In this document: piece by piece, positions 9,006 to 17,604 of the stretch
How positions within the stretch are numbered: position 1 is the first letter of the stretch
Layout of the letters: every line of letters starts with the position of its first letter
Notes under the pieces: model-generated
Told to the model about the DNA's origin: nothing
Database searches by the model: none
The model's input: only the letters and a program-made list of their open reading frames with translations
NCBI GenBank assembly: GCA_965224235.1
Contig: CBDCYP010000001.1
Coordinates: forward strand, 124,001 to 188,000
DNA: 64,000 bases
Direction of reading: 5' to 3'
Source: G958295935 sp965224235
GTDB taxonomy: Bacteria > Chloroflexota > Dehalococcoidia > Lucifugimonadales > Lucifugimonadaceae
Position numbers and translations under genes: made by a program

Positions 9006-10076
9006 ATGGCAGAATTGGCGCCCATAAACGAAACAACCGCCGCGGAGGAGGCCGCAGCCCGCGATCGCGGCGAAGCGCAGAAACCCCTCCTCGCGGTGCG
9101 GGATTTGATGACCTACTTCTTCACCGATGAGGGCGTCATCAAGGCAGTAGACGGCGCCAGCTTCGACGTTCGTCACGGTCGCACGCTGGGCCTGGTTGGA
9201 GAGAGCGGTTGCGGAAAAAGCGTTACCGCAAGGTCGATCCTGCAAATTATCGACAGGCCAGGCCGCATCGAGGGTGGCCAGATGCTCCTTCGGTCGCCCG
9301 ACCGGGGACTGGAAATGGACATCGCTTCCCTCAAGCCCAACGACCGGCAGGTGCGTTCTCTCCGGGGCGGCGCGATATCGATGATCTTTCAGGAGCCGAT
9401 GACCTCTTTCAGCCAGGTGCACACCATTGGCAGCCAAATCGTCGAGGCGATCAGGTTGCACACGGATCTCGGGAAGAAGGAAGCTCACGACCGGGCGGTC
9501 GAGTGGCTCCATCGCGTCGGTATTCCGAACCCTGCGCAGAGAATGTCGGACTATCCACACCAGCTAAGCGGCGGCCAGAACCAACGGGCGCTGATCGCCA
9601 TGGCCTTGTGTACTGAGCCTGAGATGCTCATCGCCGATGAACCGACGACCGCGCTCGATGTAACGACCGAATCGGAGATCCTCGGCCTGCTTCAGGAGCT
9701 GCAAGCCGACCACGGGATGGCGATCCTTTTCATCACGCACGACCTCGGAGTGATCGCAGAGATCGCAGATGACGTGGCGGTCATGTACCTCGGACGGGTT
9801 GTCGAGAGGGCGCCGGTCGAGAAGATTTTCGAGTCGCCCAAACACCCTTACACCAAGGCTTTGCTCGGCTCGATGCCGTCCATACACTCGCGGTCGCGCG
9901 AGCGCCTGCCCTCGATCAGGGGATCAATCCCACACCCGCAGATCCGGCCGGAGGGCTGCACATTTCATCCGCGATGTCCTGCCTTCATGCCGGGCGTCTG
10001 TGACCTGCGTGCGCCCCAGCTTTCCGTTGTTGACACGGATCACCACGCGAGCTGCTTCTTGTACCCGGGGTCATAG
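9006..10076 (+). CDS. ABC importer ATPase, DppD/OppD type
   Basis: A 356-residue nucleotide-binding subunit. Walker A is GESGCGKS, the Q-loop is FQEPMTSF, the signature is LSGGQNQRALIAM, Walker B is MLIADEPTTALD and the switch His is in ITHDLG. The C-terminal oligopeptide/dipeptide extension holds CTFHPRCPAFMPGVC, Cys residues typical of this subfamily and sometimes binding an Fe-S cluster. It starts 9 nt after the permease and stops directly before the next ATPase. Powers the upstream permease pair. Confidence 0.94.
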   Translation: MAELAPINETTAAEEAAARDRGEAQKPLLAVRDLMTYFFTDEGVIKAVDGASFDVRHGRTLGLVGESGCGKSVTARSILQIIDRPGRIEGGQMLLRSPDRGLEMDIASLKPNDRQVRSLRGGAISMIFQEPMTSFSQVHTIGSQIVEAIRLHTDLGKKEAHDRAVEWLHRVGIPNPAQRMSDYPHQLSGGQNQRALIAMALCTEPEMLIADEPTTALDVTTESEILGLLQELQADHGMAILFITHDLGVIAEIADDVAVMYLGRVVERAPVEKIFESPKHPYTKALLGSMPSIHSRSRERLPSIRGSIPHPQIRPEGCTFHPRCPAFMPGVCDLRAPQLSVVDTDHHASCFLYPGS

Positions 10077-11150
10077 ATGGTTGTTCAAAACGACACTCCG
10101 GCGGAGGCGAAATCAGGTACTGGGGGCCGAGAGCTGTCCGGCAACCGACTATTGGAGGTCAACAACCTCAAAAAGTACTTCCCGATCGAGAAAGGCCTGC
10201 TGAGACGGAAAGCGGGCGAAGTACGGGCCGTCGATGACGTCACTTTTTCGATCGAGGAAGGCCAGACACTGAGCCTCGTGGGTGAAAGCGGATGCGGCAA
10301 AACGACTACCGCACGTTGCATCCTGCGCGCAGTGGATCCCACGGGCGGCGAGATTATTTTCCACACGCGAGACGGCCAAACCGTAGATCTGGCGAAACTC
10401 TCTTCATCCGAGATGCGACCACACCGCCGCGACATACAGATGATCTTCCAGGACCCGTTTTCGTCGCTGAACCCGCGCATGCCGATCTTCGAGATCGTGA
10501 GCGAACCGCTGCTCGTGAACAAGATCGGCAATCACAGCGAGAGGCAGGACCGGGTAGCTGAACTGCTGCGGCTTGTCGAAATGCGTCCCGAGTACATGCA
10601 GAGGTACCCGCATGCGTTGAGCGGTGGGCAACGCCAACGTATCGGTATCGCCCGGGCACTGGCGTTGAGTCCCCGCCTGATCGTTGCGGATGAACCGGTC
10701 TCAGCACTCGACGTTTCGGTCCAGGCCCAGGTCTTGAACCTGATGATGGACCTGCAGGATGAGCTCGGCCTCACATACCTTTTCGTCTCGCACGATCTCA
10801 ACGTGGTCAAACAGATCAGCGACAACGTAGTCGTGATGTACGTCGGCCGAGTGGCGGAGTATGGGCCGGCCCAGGAGTTGTTCGAGAAACCCAAACATCC
10901 TTACACGGCGGCGTTGATCTCGTCTCTGCCAAAACCCGATCCCAGACAGCGCGGCGAGCGACTGGCGTTGCAGGGAGAAGTAGCGAACCCCGCAGATCCG
11001 CCAGCCGGTTGTTACTTCCACCCTCGCTGCCCATACGCGATTGACAAGTGCACGGACCAGACCACTTCACTGGAGGAGATTGGCCCGAATCGGCTTGTGA
11101 GTTGCCACCGAGCTGAAGAATTGGATTTGCCTGGCGTGACTGCACGTTGA
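10077..11150 (+). CDS. ABC importer ATPase, DppF/OppF type
   Basis: 357 residues. ATG immediately follows the TAG of the DppD-type gene, a clear operon junction. Walker A is GESGCGKT, the signature is LSGGQRQRIGIARAL, Walker B is LIVADEPVSALD and the H-loop is VSHDLN. The C-terminal extension has CYFHPRCPYAIDKC. It is the second ATPase of the heterodimer and the last ABC component of this operon. The dehydratase gene follows 215 nt later. Confidence 0.94.
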   Translation: MVVQNDTPAEAKSGTGGRELSGNRLLEVNNLKKYFPIEKGLLRRKAGEVRAVDDVTFSIEEGQTLSLVGESGCGKTTTARCILRAVDPTGGEIIFHTRDGQTVDLAKLSSSEMRPHRRDIQMIFQDPFSSLNPRMPIFEIVSEPLLVNKIGNHSERQDRVAELLRLVEMRPEYMQRYPHALSGGQRQRIGIARALALSPRLIVADEPVSALDVSVQAQVLNLMMDLQDELGLTYLFVSHDLNVVKQISDNVVVMYVGRVAEYGPAQELFEKPKHPYTAALISSLPKPDPRQRGERLALQGEVANPADPPAGCYFHPRCPYAIDKCTDQTTSLEEIGPNRLVSCHRAEELDLPGVTAR

Positions 11151-11365
11151 ACCGGCCCTGGCCGAAGCAAGGACAACGGCCTCACTCGCGAGCCGGCGCC
11201 CCCGAATCACCGTATGCCCTGATCGGGCGTTCCGTGCCAAATGACTTGCACGATGGGAAGCGGCGAACCGGGTGGGGCAGGGTGCGCGGCGTTTTCGTTC
11301 GGATTGCTGTTGTTGACTTAGACTGGCAGAGTAGACACCGATATGGACAAACAGGGGGAACATCA

Positions 11366-12511
11366 ATGAAGGTCACCAAGGTAGAAACGCTCAGCGCGTC
11401 GATCCACCAGTGGGTCAAGGTGACGACCGACGAGGGGCTCACCGGCATCGGCGACCTGCACGGCGGCAGCGGCGGCAGCGGCACGCCGTTCACCGTGCGG
11501 GCCGCGGTCGAATACTGTGCTGAATACCTGAAAGGCAAAGACCCGACGGAGATCGAGCGCCACTGGCAGCACATGTTCCGTCGCTGTCTGTTCAGAGGAG
11601 GAGCGGACGCGATGGCCGCAATCGGCGCTATAGATGTCGCGCTGTGGGACATCGCAGGCAAGGCGGCCGGCGTCCCTGTACACCGGTTATTGGGAGGCCC
11701 GACACGTGAGCGCGTCCGCGTGTACGTTCACCTGGTGGGTGATTCCCCGGACGAGATGGCCGACAACGCGCTTCGGCTGGTAGAAGAGGGCTACACGGCG
11801 CTCCGGTTCTACCCGCTCGGATCGTTTGAGTTGGGGATCCCAAACAGCTTCCAGGGTGTTATCAGGAGGATGGTGACGTATACGGAAGCAGTGCGCGAAG
11901 CGGTCGGACCGGAGCTCGACCTCATGATCGACGTTGTGAACCGGCTGACGCCAGCCGAAGCGATTGGCGCCGGAAGAGCGCTCGAACCCTACGGACTGTT
12001 CTTCTTCGAGGACCCTATCGAGCCCGACAACATCGACGCCATGGCGCATGTTGCCAACAGCATCCCGATACCCGTAGCCTCCGGCGAACGGCTGTACACG
12101 ATCTACCAATTCCGCGATTTGTTGAACAAGAACGGGTCAGCATACATACGGCCGGATATAAGCCTTGCAGGCGGTATCACCAACCTTAAGAAGATCGCGG
12201 CCCTCGCTGAGGCAAGCTACGTCGGGATGGTTCCCCATAATCCGTGTTCGCCGGTGATGACGGCTGCGTGCGTCCAACTCGACGCCGCGATCCACAACGT
12301 CGCGATCCAGGAGTACACCGGCAACGAGTTCGTGCCGCCCAAGAGCGATTTGGTCAAAGAACCGCTGGAACTCGAAGCCGGACATTTGATCGTGCCCGAC
12401 AAGCCGGGGATTGGCGTCGAACTGAACGAGGAGGCGTTCAAGCACTACCCGTCTCAGCGACACGTCCGTCCGCCCCTGATTACGAGCGATGGCGCGCTCC
12501 GCGACTACTAG
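11366..12511 (+). CDS. Enolase-superfamily sugar-acid dehydratase (galactonate/mannonate dehydratase-like)
   Basis: 381 residues from ATG 11366; the same frame is open further upstream, but MKVTKVETLSASIHQWVKV is the natural start. Mandelate racemase/muconate-lactonizing fold: N-terminal capping domain, then a barrel with metal ligands in LMIDVVNR (Asp), FFEDPIEP (Glu) and ASGERLY (Glu). The Asp-His dyad lies in RPDISLAGG and VPHNPCSPV. The residue pattern resembles dehydratases acting on aldonic acids; the substrate is not assignable. It lies behind a complete ABC importer on the same strand, suggesting import followed by dehydration. Confidence 0.88.
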   Translation: MKVTKVETLSASIHQWVKVTTDEGLTGIGDLHGGSGGSGTPFTVRAAVEYCAEYLKGKDPTEIERHWQHMFRRCLFRGGADAMAAIGAIDVALWDIAGKAAGVPVHRLLGGPTRERVRVYVHLVGDSPDEMADNALRLVEEGYTALRFYPLGSFELGIPNSFQGVIRRMVTYTEAVREAVGPELDLMIDVVNRLTPAEAIGAGRALEPYGLFFFEDPIEPDNIDAMAHVANSIPIPVASGERLYTIYQFRDLLNKNGSAYIRPDISLAGGITNLKKIAALAEASYVGMVPHNPCSPVMTAACVQLDAAIHNVAIQEYTGNEFVPPKSDLVKEPLELEAGHLIVPDKPGIGVELNEEAFKHYPSQRHVRPPLITSDGALRDY

Positions 12512-12972
12512 GCGGTCCCATTCCCGAGTAGCTGCGTCAGATACGGGCCGCCGGCGCCTGAGGTGATTATGCCGAGGCTTCAGGTAGTCGCCGAACCGAG
12601 ATATTGAGTGGAATTGTTATCGGGGTCAGGTCATCAGGGAGTTCAAACCGCCTGCGGTCTCTCTTAACACAGGCCCGAAACTTGTCCCACTTTTTCTCAC
12701 GACCTACAGTACGGGAGGATGGCCGTTCACCGTCTCTCCCATGAAGCAGTCACCCCCTTTTGCGGCGATGGGCGTTGTTGGACCAGACGTGGGCCGAACG
12801 AGGAGCAGTATTACCTTCCGCCGAAAGGGATGAGTCTTTTAGAATAGGCGAGCGGCTGCCCATCGGGGAAGCATTTCTGCCTGGCGTCAAGAATCCGCCA
12901 TCCTCCAGACAGCAGCTTGACTTTCTGCAACCAGACCTACCCCCTGAGACCCAATGGTGAGAGGTGCCTAAT
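12512..12972. other. Intergenic stretch, no feature recognised
   Basis: 461 nt between the dehydratase and the 2-hydroxyacid dehydrogenase. A 66-residue open frame at 12760-12960 has no homologue I recognise. GAGAGGT at 12958-12964 is the ribosome site of the next gene. Confidence 0.5.
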
Positions 12973-13980
12973 ATGAGCTCGAAGAGAAAGATGGTTCTGA
13001 TGGAAAGGCCACAGGCCATCGGTACTCTCCCCTACTTCCTGGCCGAGTCTCACAAAAGTACCGACGTAAGAGACCGGCTCGACGAGATACGGGCTGCGGC
13101 TCCCGGTTTCGAGATCGAGTACTTCGATGAGCCACCCAGTTTGCTCGAGAGTTCGATCGGGGATGCCGAGATCATCGCTACGATAGGGTTAGGCCCAGAT
13201 GCCCTCGCCATGGCGAAGCGGTTGAAGTGGCTGCATGTCTGGAGCGCAGGGGTCGAGCACACGATTTATCCAGAACTGATCAGTAGTCCAGTCGTGATCA
13301 CCTGCATCAAGGGCAACGCCGGCGTCCCGATGGCCGAGTTCGCCATGATGCATATCTACATGTGGACCAAGAAACTCCTGCACTACCTGGCGGCACATGA
13401 GCGCAAGGAGTGGATCACCGGTGGCCATGGCGAGCTCATCAACAAGACGGTCGCCATAATCGGCCTTGGCAATTCGGGCGCCGACCTTGCGCGCAAATGC
13501 AAGGCGGCCCACATGCGGGTGCTCGGCCTGCGCCGTACGACTACGCCGTGCGAGTACGTCGACGAGATATATACCCGCGACCGATTGCACGAGTTCCTCG
13601 GTGAGGCGGACTTCGTGTGCATCACCGCTCCACGGACGGCCGAAACGTTGGGAATGCTGGGCGAAGCGGAGTTCCGGGCGATGAAACCGACCGCCTACCT
13701 CATAGTTACTTCTCGGGGCGGAATTGCACAGGATGGGGCGCTGTTAGAGGCGCTCAACCAAGGGTCGATTGCCGGCGCCAGCCTGGATGCCCATACCACG
13801 GAACCATTGCCGGCCGATAGTCCGTTCTGGAGTGCTCCCAACACCGTCGTTACGCCACACTCAGCCGCCGGCGGTACTGGAAACGCAGCCCGTGCAATGG
13901 ACATCTTCATGGACCATCTGAATCGATATGTGCGTGGAGAACCGTTTAAGAATCAGGTGGACAAAGCGGCCGGCTACTAG
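12973..13980 (+). CDS. D-isomer-specific 2-hydroxyacid dehydrogenase
   Basis: 335 residues. ATG 12973 is preferred to GTG 12964 because GAGAGGT sits 8 nt upstream of it. The Rossmann motif is AIIGLGNSGADLARK. The catalytic Arg is in TSRGGIAQDGALLEAL and the catalytic His in VVTPHSAAGG, matching the D-lactate/glycerate/phosphoglycerate dehydrogenase family (NAD(P)-dependent reduction of 2-oxo acids). The substrate is unknown. It follows the sugar-acid dehydratase, so a 2-oxo acid made there is a plausible substrate (inference). Confidence 0.88.
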   Translation: MSSKRKMVLMERPQAIGTLPYFLAESHKSTDVRDRLDEIRAAAPGFEIEYFDEPPSLLESSIGDAEIIATIGLGPDALAMAKRLKWLHVWSAGVEHTIYPELISSPVVITCIKGNAGVPMAEFAMMHIYMWTKKLLHYLAAHERKEWITGGHGELINKTVAIIGLGNSGADLARKCKAAHMRVLGLRRTTTPCEYVDEIYTRDRLHEFLGEADFVCITAPRTAETLGMLGEAEFRAMKPTAYLIVTSRGGIAQDGALLEALNQGSIAGASLDAHTTEPLPADSPFWSAPNTVVTPHSAAGGTGNAARAMDIFMDHLNRYVRGEPFKNQVDKAAGY

Positions 13981-14126
13981 GCCAATGCGGAAGCACGGGT
14001 GTTTGATCAGCACGCGCCGTCATCAAGGCGTCACGGGAGTAAATGCGCGACCCTGGGTGACCCGGCTTGCGGGTCCTAAATAGCTCGGGCGCGCAGTGCC
14101 GCGATCACGCGTGAAGTGGGAGTCCG

Positions 14127-15296
14127 TCAGTCAAGCACGACCTTGTCCACCGTGTTCTTCTCGATGAATTCCCAGTCCAGCTCGACACCGAGCCCAGGCT
14201 TTTCGGGAGGATGCACACAGCCGTTCTCATCGATCGAATCGAGCCGGTCCGAATACCCGTCGAGATATACCTGCGCCGCGTGGGACGGCACCTTCGGGTG
14301 CACAAGGCCCATCTCGTAGTAGTTGGAGTTGCGCATTGACGCCATGCAGTGGCGCGCGCCGGGTCCGGGCCCGTGTGGCTCAACATCTAGGCCGAAACCT
14401 TCGGCCGCGTGAGCGATCTTCATCACACCTGTGATGCCACCGTCGTAGTTAAGGTCGATGCGGACGAAATCGGTACCATCTGCGACGATGAAATCGACGT
14501 GCGGCTCGAGACCTCGAACCATCTCCATCTGGAGAATCGGGGTCCGCAGCATCTGCCTTAGCCGGCGGTGTGCGAAGGCAGACACGCCTCCGTCTCTAAA
14601 CGGGTCCTCGTACCAGTAGTAACCCCAATCGTCCAGGGCCCGCCCCACCTTCCAGGCGTCGGCAAACGTGTCGTAAATGCAGCCAGGGTCGAGCATCAGG
14701 TCCATCTTGTCACCGACTCTCTTGCCGACCGCCTCGACCGTCGCGATCTGCCTTTCTATATTCGAGTCCTGCCACATGTGGATCTTGAAGGCGGGATAGC
14801 CCATCTCCAGGCACTGCTCGGCAAAATCGGCGTATGCCTCAGGGCTGCTGAGCCCGTCCGGCTCGTTGTCTGCGACGAACGTGCTTGCGTAGCAAGGGAG
14901 GTTCTTTCGGTATCCGCCGAGGAGGGCGTACACGGGCACTTCATGGAACTTGCCGGCGATGTCCCACAACGCCATGTCGATCTGTGAGATGCCCATGCGT
15001 GCGTGTTGCCGCATCTGGTGCTTTGTCTGGTTGTATATCCCCTCGCGCTCCAGAGCGTTCTGCCCGAGCACCTTGTGAATCAGCAGTGGGATCCCGGCGT
15101 ACTCAGTCGGCGCGCCGCCCAGATACTCGCCCACGATGCCCACGTCCGTAAACATTCGGAGCGCCATCTCGCTGGCGGTGTGCTTGCTGCCGCGTTTGTA
15201 GACGGGGATGTTTATCGACTCATCAACCCCGACGTCGTTCATTTCGTAGGTGAATTTCCGCAGCTCTACGCTGGTCACAACCGGTCCGACGGCCAT
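14127..15296 (-). CDS. Enolase-superfamily enzyme, mandelate racemase-like
   Basis: 389 residues. Barrel motifs: base loop PAFKIHMWQD (Lys, with His where a second Lys is common), metal ligands MLDPGCIY (Asp), YWYEDPFRD (Glu) and QMEMVRGLE (Glu), and the acid/base dyad RIDLNYDGGITG with DVEPHGPGPG. The capping domain includes the specificity loop near the N-terminus (VDESINIPVYKRGSKH). Probably a dehydratase or racemase on a sugar acid. It lies downstream of the second ABC cluster on the same strand, but about 300 nt away, and converges with the dehydrogenase gene at 12973. Confidence 0.87.
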   Translation of the reverse strand: MAVGPVVTSVELRKFTYEMNDVGVDESINIPVYKRGSKHTASEMALRMFTDVGIVGEYLGGAPTEYAGIPLLIHKVLGQNALEREGIYNQTKHQMRQHARMGISQIDMALWDIAGKFHEVPVYALLGGYRKNLPCYASTFVADNEPDGLSSPEAYADFAEQCLEMGYPAFKIHMWQDSNIERQIATVEAVGKRVGDKMDLMLDPGCIYDTFADAWKVGRALDDWGYYWYEDPFRDGGVSAFAHRRLRQMLRTPILQMEMVRGLEPHVDFIVADGTDFVRIDLNYDGGITGVMKIAHAAEGFGLDVEPHGPGPGARHCMASMRNSNYYEMGLVHPKVPSHAAQVYLDGYSDRLDSIDENGCVHPPEKPGLGVELDWEFIEKNTVDKVVLD

Positions 15297-15592
15297 TCTC
15301 CGTACCTCCTCGGTAATATCACTTAATTTCCGTTCCGCGGGCGCGGCCGACCATACCGCATGGTGTAGGGTCGCACAATGACCGAAGATGGGCGACGCGG
15401 ATCCGGCGCACGATTGCCGGTATTCGGCCCGGCGCAGCGCCCGGAGTTGCCCCGGCCGGTCGGTACGGTACCGAGAAGGACATTCTCAGGCCGCTTCGCC
15501 CAGGTACGCGCGATCGCACGAAGGTCACTGATCAGCCGGGACGCCGTGACACCGGCCTCCTGGTTGAGTTGTGCAGCGGCTTGCAGCAACGT

Positions 15593-16492
15593 TCATAACT
15601 GACGCAGGCGCGGGTCAAACCTGTCTCGCATCCAGTCACCAAGGAAGTTTACTGAAAAGACAGTCGCAAATATGGCGATGCCGGGCATCATCGAAACCCA
15701 CCATGCGGCTCTCAACCATTTTCGCCCATCCGCAATCATGAGCCCCCACGCCGGATTGGGCTTCGGAATCCCGACACCCAGAAAGCTAAGGATCGCCTCA
15801 GTCAGGATCAATGAACCTACGGCCACACTTGCTACCACCATGATCGTGCTGAGTATACCGGGCAAGATATGACGAAATATGATCCTTGGAGGAGAGGCGC
15901 CTGCAATCCTGGCCAGTGCCACGTAGTCCTGCGTCTTCAGACCCAGCGTCATTCCGCGCGCCTGGCGCGCGTATCCGCCCCAGGTAAACACGACAAGCAG
16001 GATCAAGATCAGAGTCAGGCTTGAGCCGAACAGTACCACAAGTACGATGGCGACCAACACAAACGGGATCGCGAGCGTGAAGTCAACAAAGCGCATCATA
16101 ACCTCGTCACCATTGCCGCCGATGTAGCCCGCTATAAGCCCCACCGAAGTACCGAGGACCATCCCCACACTCAACACGATGCCCGCGACCATCAAGGAGA
16201 TCCTGCTGCCGTACATGATGCGGGTCAGGATGTCGCGGCCATTATCGTCGGTACCCAGCGGGTATTTGCTGGTACCGCCTTCTAACCACATCGGGGGGGT
16301 GAGCCGGTCGCGGAGGTCTCCGCGTCGCGGGTCGTGCCCGGTTAATAGGGGCGCAAAAATCGCCATGAAGACCACGATACCGATTATCAGCAACGGGATT
16401 AGCGGCCAGCGACGGAGCACGTAGAGGGTCTTACCCCACCGTGTCTGGCGAAATGTGTTCCCACGCTCGAATTCAGATATGCCTTGAGCCAT
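15593..16492 (-). CDS. ABC importer permease, DppC/OppC type
   Basis: 299 residues. Starts around FRQTRWGKTLYVLRRWPLIP, followed by the first membrane helix. LGTDDNGRDILTRIMYGSR is the DppC hallmark and ALARIAGASPPRIIFRHILP the EAA loop. It starts 9 nt after the DppB-type stop at 16502, so the two permeases are co-translated. Together with the binding protein at 17605 they form a second importer, but no ATPase gene is present in this cluster. Confidence 0.92.
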   Translation of the reverse strand: MAQGISEFERGNTFRQTRWGKTLYVLRRWPLIPLLIIGIVVFMAIFAPLLTGHDPRRGDLRDRLTPPMWLEGGTSKYPLGTDDNGRDILTRIMYGSRISLMVAGIVLSVGMVLGTSVGLIAGYIGGNGDEVMMRFVDFTLAIPFVLVAIVLVVLFGSSLTLILILLVVFTWGGYARQARGMTLGLKTQDYVALARIAGASPPRIIFRHILPGILSTIMVVASVAVGSLILTEAILSFLGVGIPKPNPAWGLMIADGRKWLRAAWWVSMMPGIAIFATVFSVNFLGDWMRDRFDPRLRQL

Positions 16493-16501
16493 TTTCAGTC
16501 T

Positions 16502-17425
16502 CTACGTGAACCGGATTCTCGGGTCGATCACTGCATACAGCAGGTCCACAAGCAGGTTCATCCCGACGTAGGCCACTGTGAAAAGTATGACCACGGCCGC
16601 GACCACTGGAAAATCTGCCGCGAAAACCGAGTCGATCGCGAGCCGACCAATACCAGGCCAGGCAAAGACCTGCTCGACGACTACTTGCCCCGAGATGAAG
16701 GCCGCCGCAAGCAACCCGAAGTGTGTTAGTGGCGGGATCATCGAGTTCCGCAAGGCATGTTTCCAGACCACCCAGTCCCCACTCACCCCCTTGGCTCTGG
16801 CGAACTTCACGTATTCGGAGTCCAGCACCTCTAGCATCGAAGAACGCACCAGACGCAACGAGGATGCCGCCGCCGACCAGCCGAGCGTTACCGCAGGCAA
16901 GACGATGTGGCTGAAGCTACCCCTGGTGGAAGTGGGGAACCAATCGAGAATCACCGCAAAGATGAGGATCAGCATGAGGCCCACCCAGAAAGCCGGGAGG
17001 GCCTGCCCGAACAAGGCGAACATTCGGCCCATCAGGTCCCAGACACTGCCTCGCTTCACCGCCGACAACACGCCGAGTGGTATCGCGACAATGAGGGCTC
17101 CGGCAAACGCGACCGTACCTAACTCGAGGGTGGCCGGGATCCTCTGGCGGATCATCGTCCACGCGGCTCGCTTCTCTACAAGCGAATGGCCGAAATCACC
17201 TGTAACTGCCTTGGCAGCCCAGACCAGGTACTGGACGGGGAGGGGCTTGTCCAACCCCATTTCTCGTCCCCAGGCGTCCCAATTCTCCTGGGTCGTGTAT
17301 ATCTGATCGCCCAGGAAAAGTATCCGTGGATCCCCTCGAGCACGCGTTAATGCGAACACGAACACGCTGGACGCTAATAGCATCAGCGCCAGGTATCCGA
17401 TCCGCCGCACGACAAATCTGGTCAC
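16502..17425 (-). CDS. ABC importer permease, DppB/OppB type
   Basis: 307 residues beginning with TRFVVRRIGYLALMLLASS, the usual DppB first helix; the EAA loop is KFARAKGVSGDWVVWKHAL. It lies between the binding protein (17605-19548) and the DppC-type permease on the same strand. The 179-nt gap to the binding protein holds a long perfect hairpin that may reduce permease expression relative to the binding protein. Confidence 0.92.
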   Translation of the reverse strand: MTRFVVRRIGYLALMLLASSVFVFALTRARGDPRILFLGDQIYTTQENWDAWGREMGLDKPLPVQYLVWAAKAVTGDFGHSLVEKRAAWTMIRQRIPATLELGTVAFAGALIVAIPLGVLSAVKRGSVWDLMGRMFALFGQALPAFWVGLMLILIFAVILDWFPTSTRGSFSHIVLPAVTLGWSAAASSLRLVRSSMLEVLDSEYVKFARAKGVSGDWVVWKHALRNSMIPPLTHFGLLAAAFISGQVVVEQVFAWPGIGRLAIDSVFAADFPVVAAVVILFTVAYVGMNLLVDLLYAVIDPRIRFT

Positions 17426-17488
17426 GTATCATCCCATGTCCCGTCGACCAGACACGGCAGTGCTGGGGACCGGTAGTTGCGGTGACAG

Positions 17489-17533
17489 CCCCGCGCCTTG
17501 CCCGCCGAAGTTCCCGGCGGGCAAGGCGCGGGG
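17489..17533 (-). terminator. Perfect 19-bp hairpin between binding protein and permease genes
   Basis: Stem 17489-17507 (CCCCGCGCCTTGCCCGCCG) pairs perfectly with 17515-17533 around a 7-nt loop. No T-run follows on the minus strand, so it is more likely an mRNA-stabilising or attenuating structure after the binding-protein gene than a full intrinsic terminator. Such structures often let binding protein exceed permease. Confidence 0.6.
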
Positions 17534-17604
17534 TGGATTCATAAAGCGCGCGTCCCTATCCTTCGCACTTACACGGGGTGATCGGACGCAACAATCGCAT
17601 CGCG

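Noticed and set aside
12760..12960. 66-residue open frame before the 2-hydroxyacid dehydrogenase
   Set aside because: No ribosome site or recognisable family, and composition is not clearly coding.
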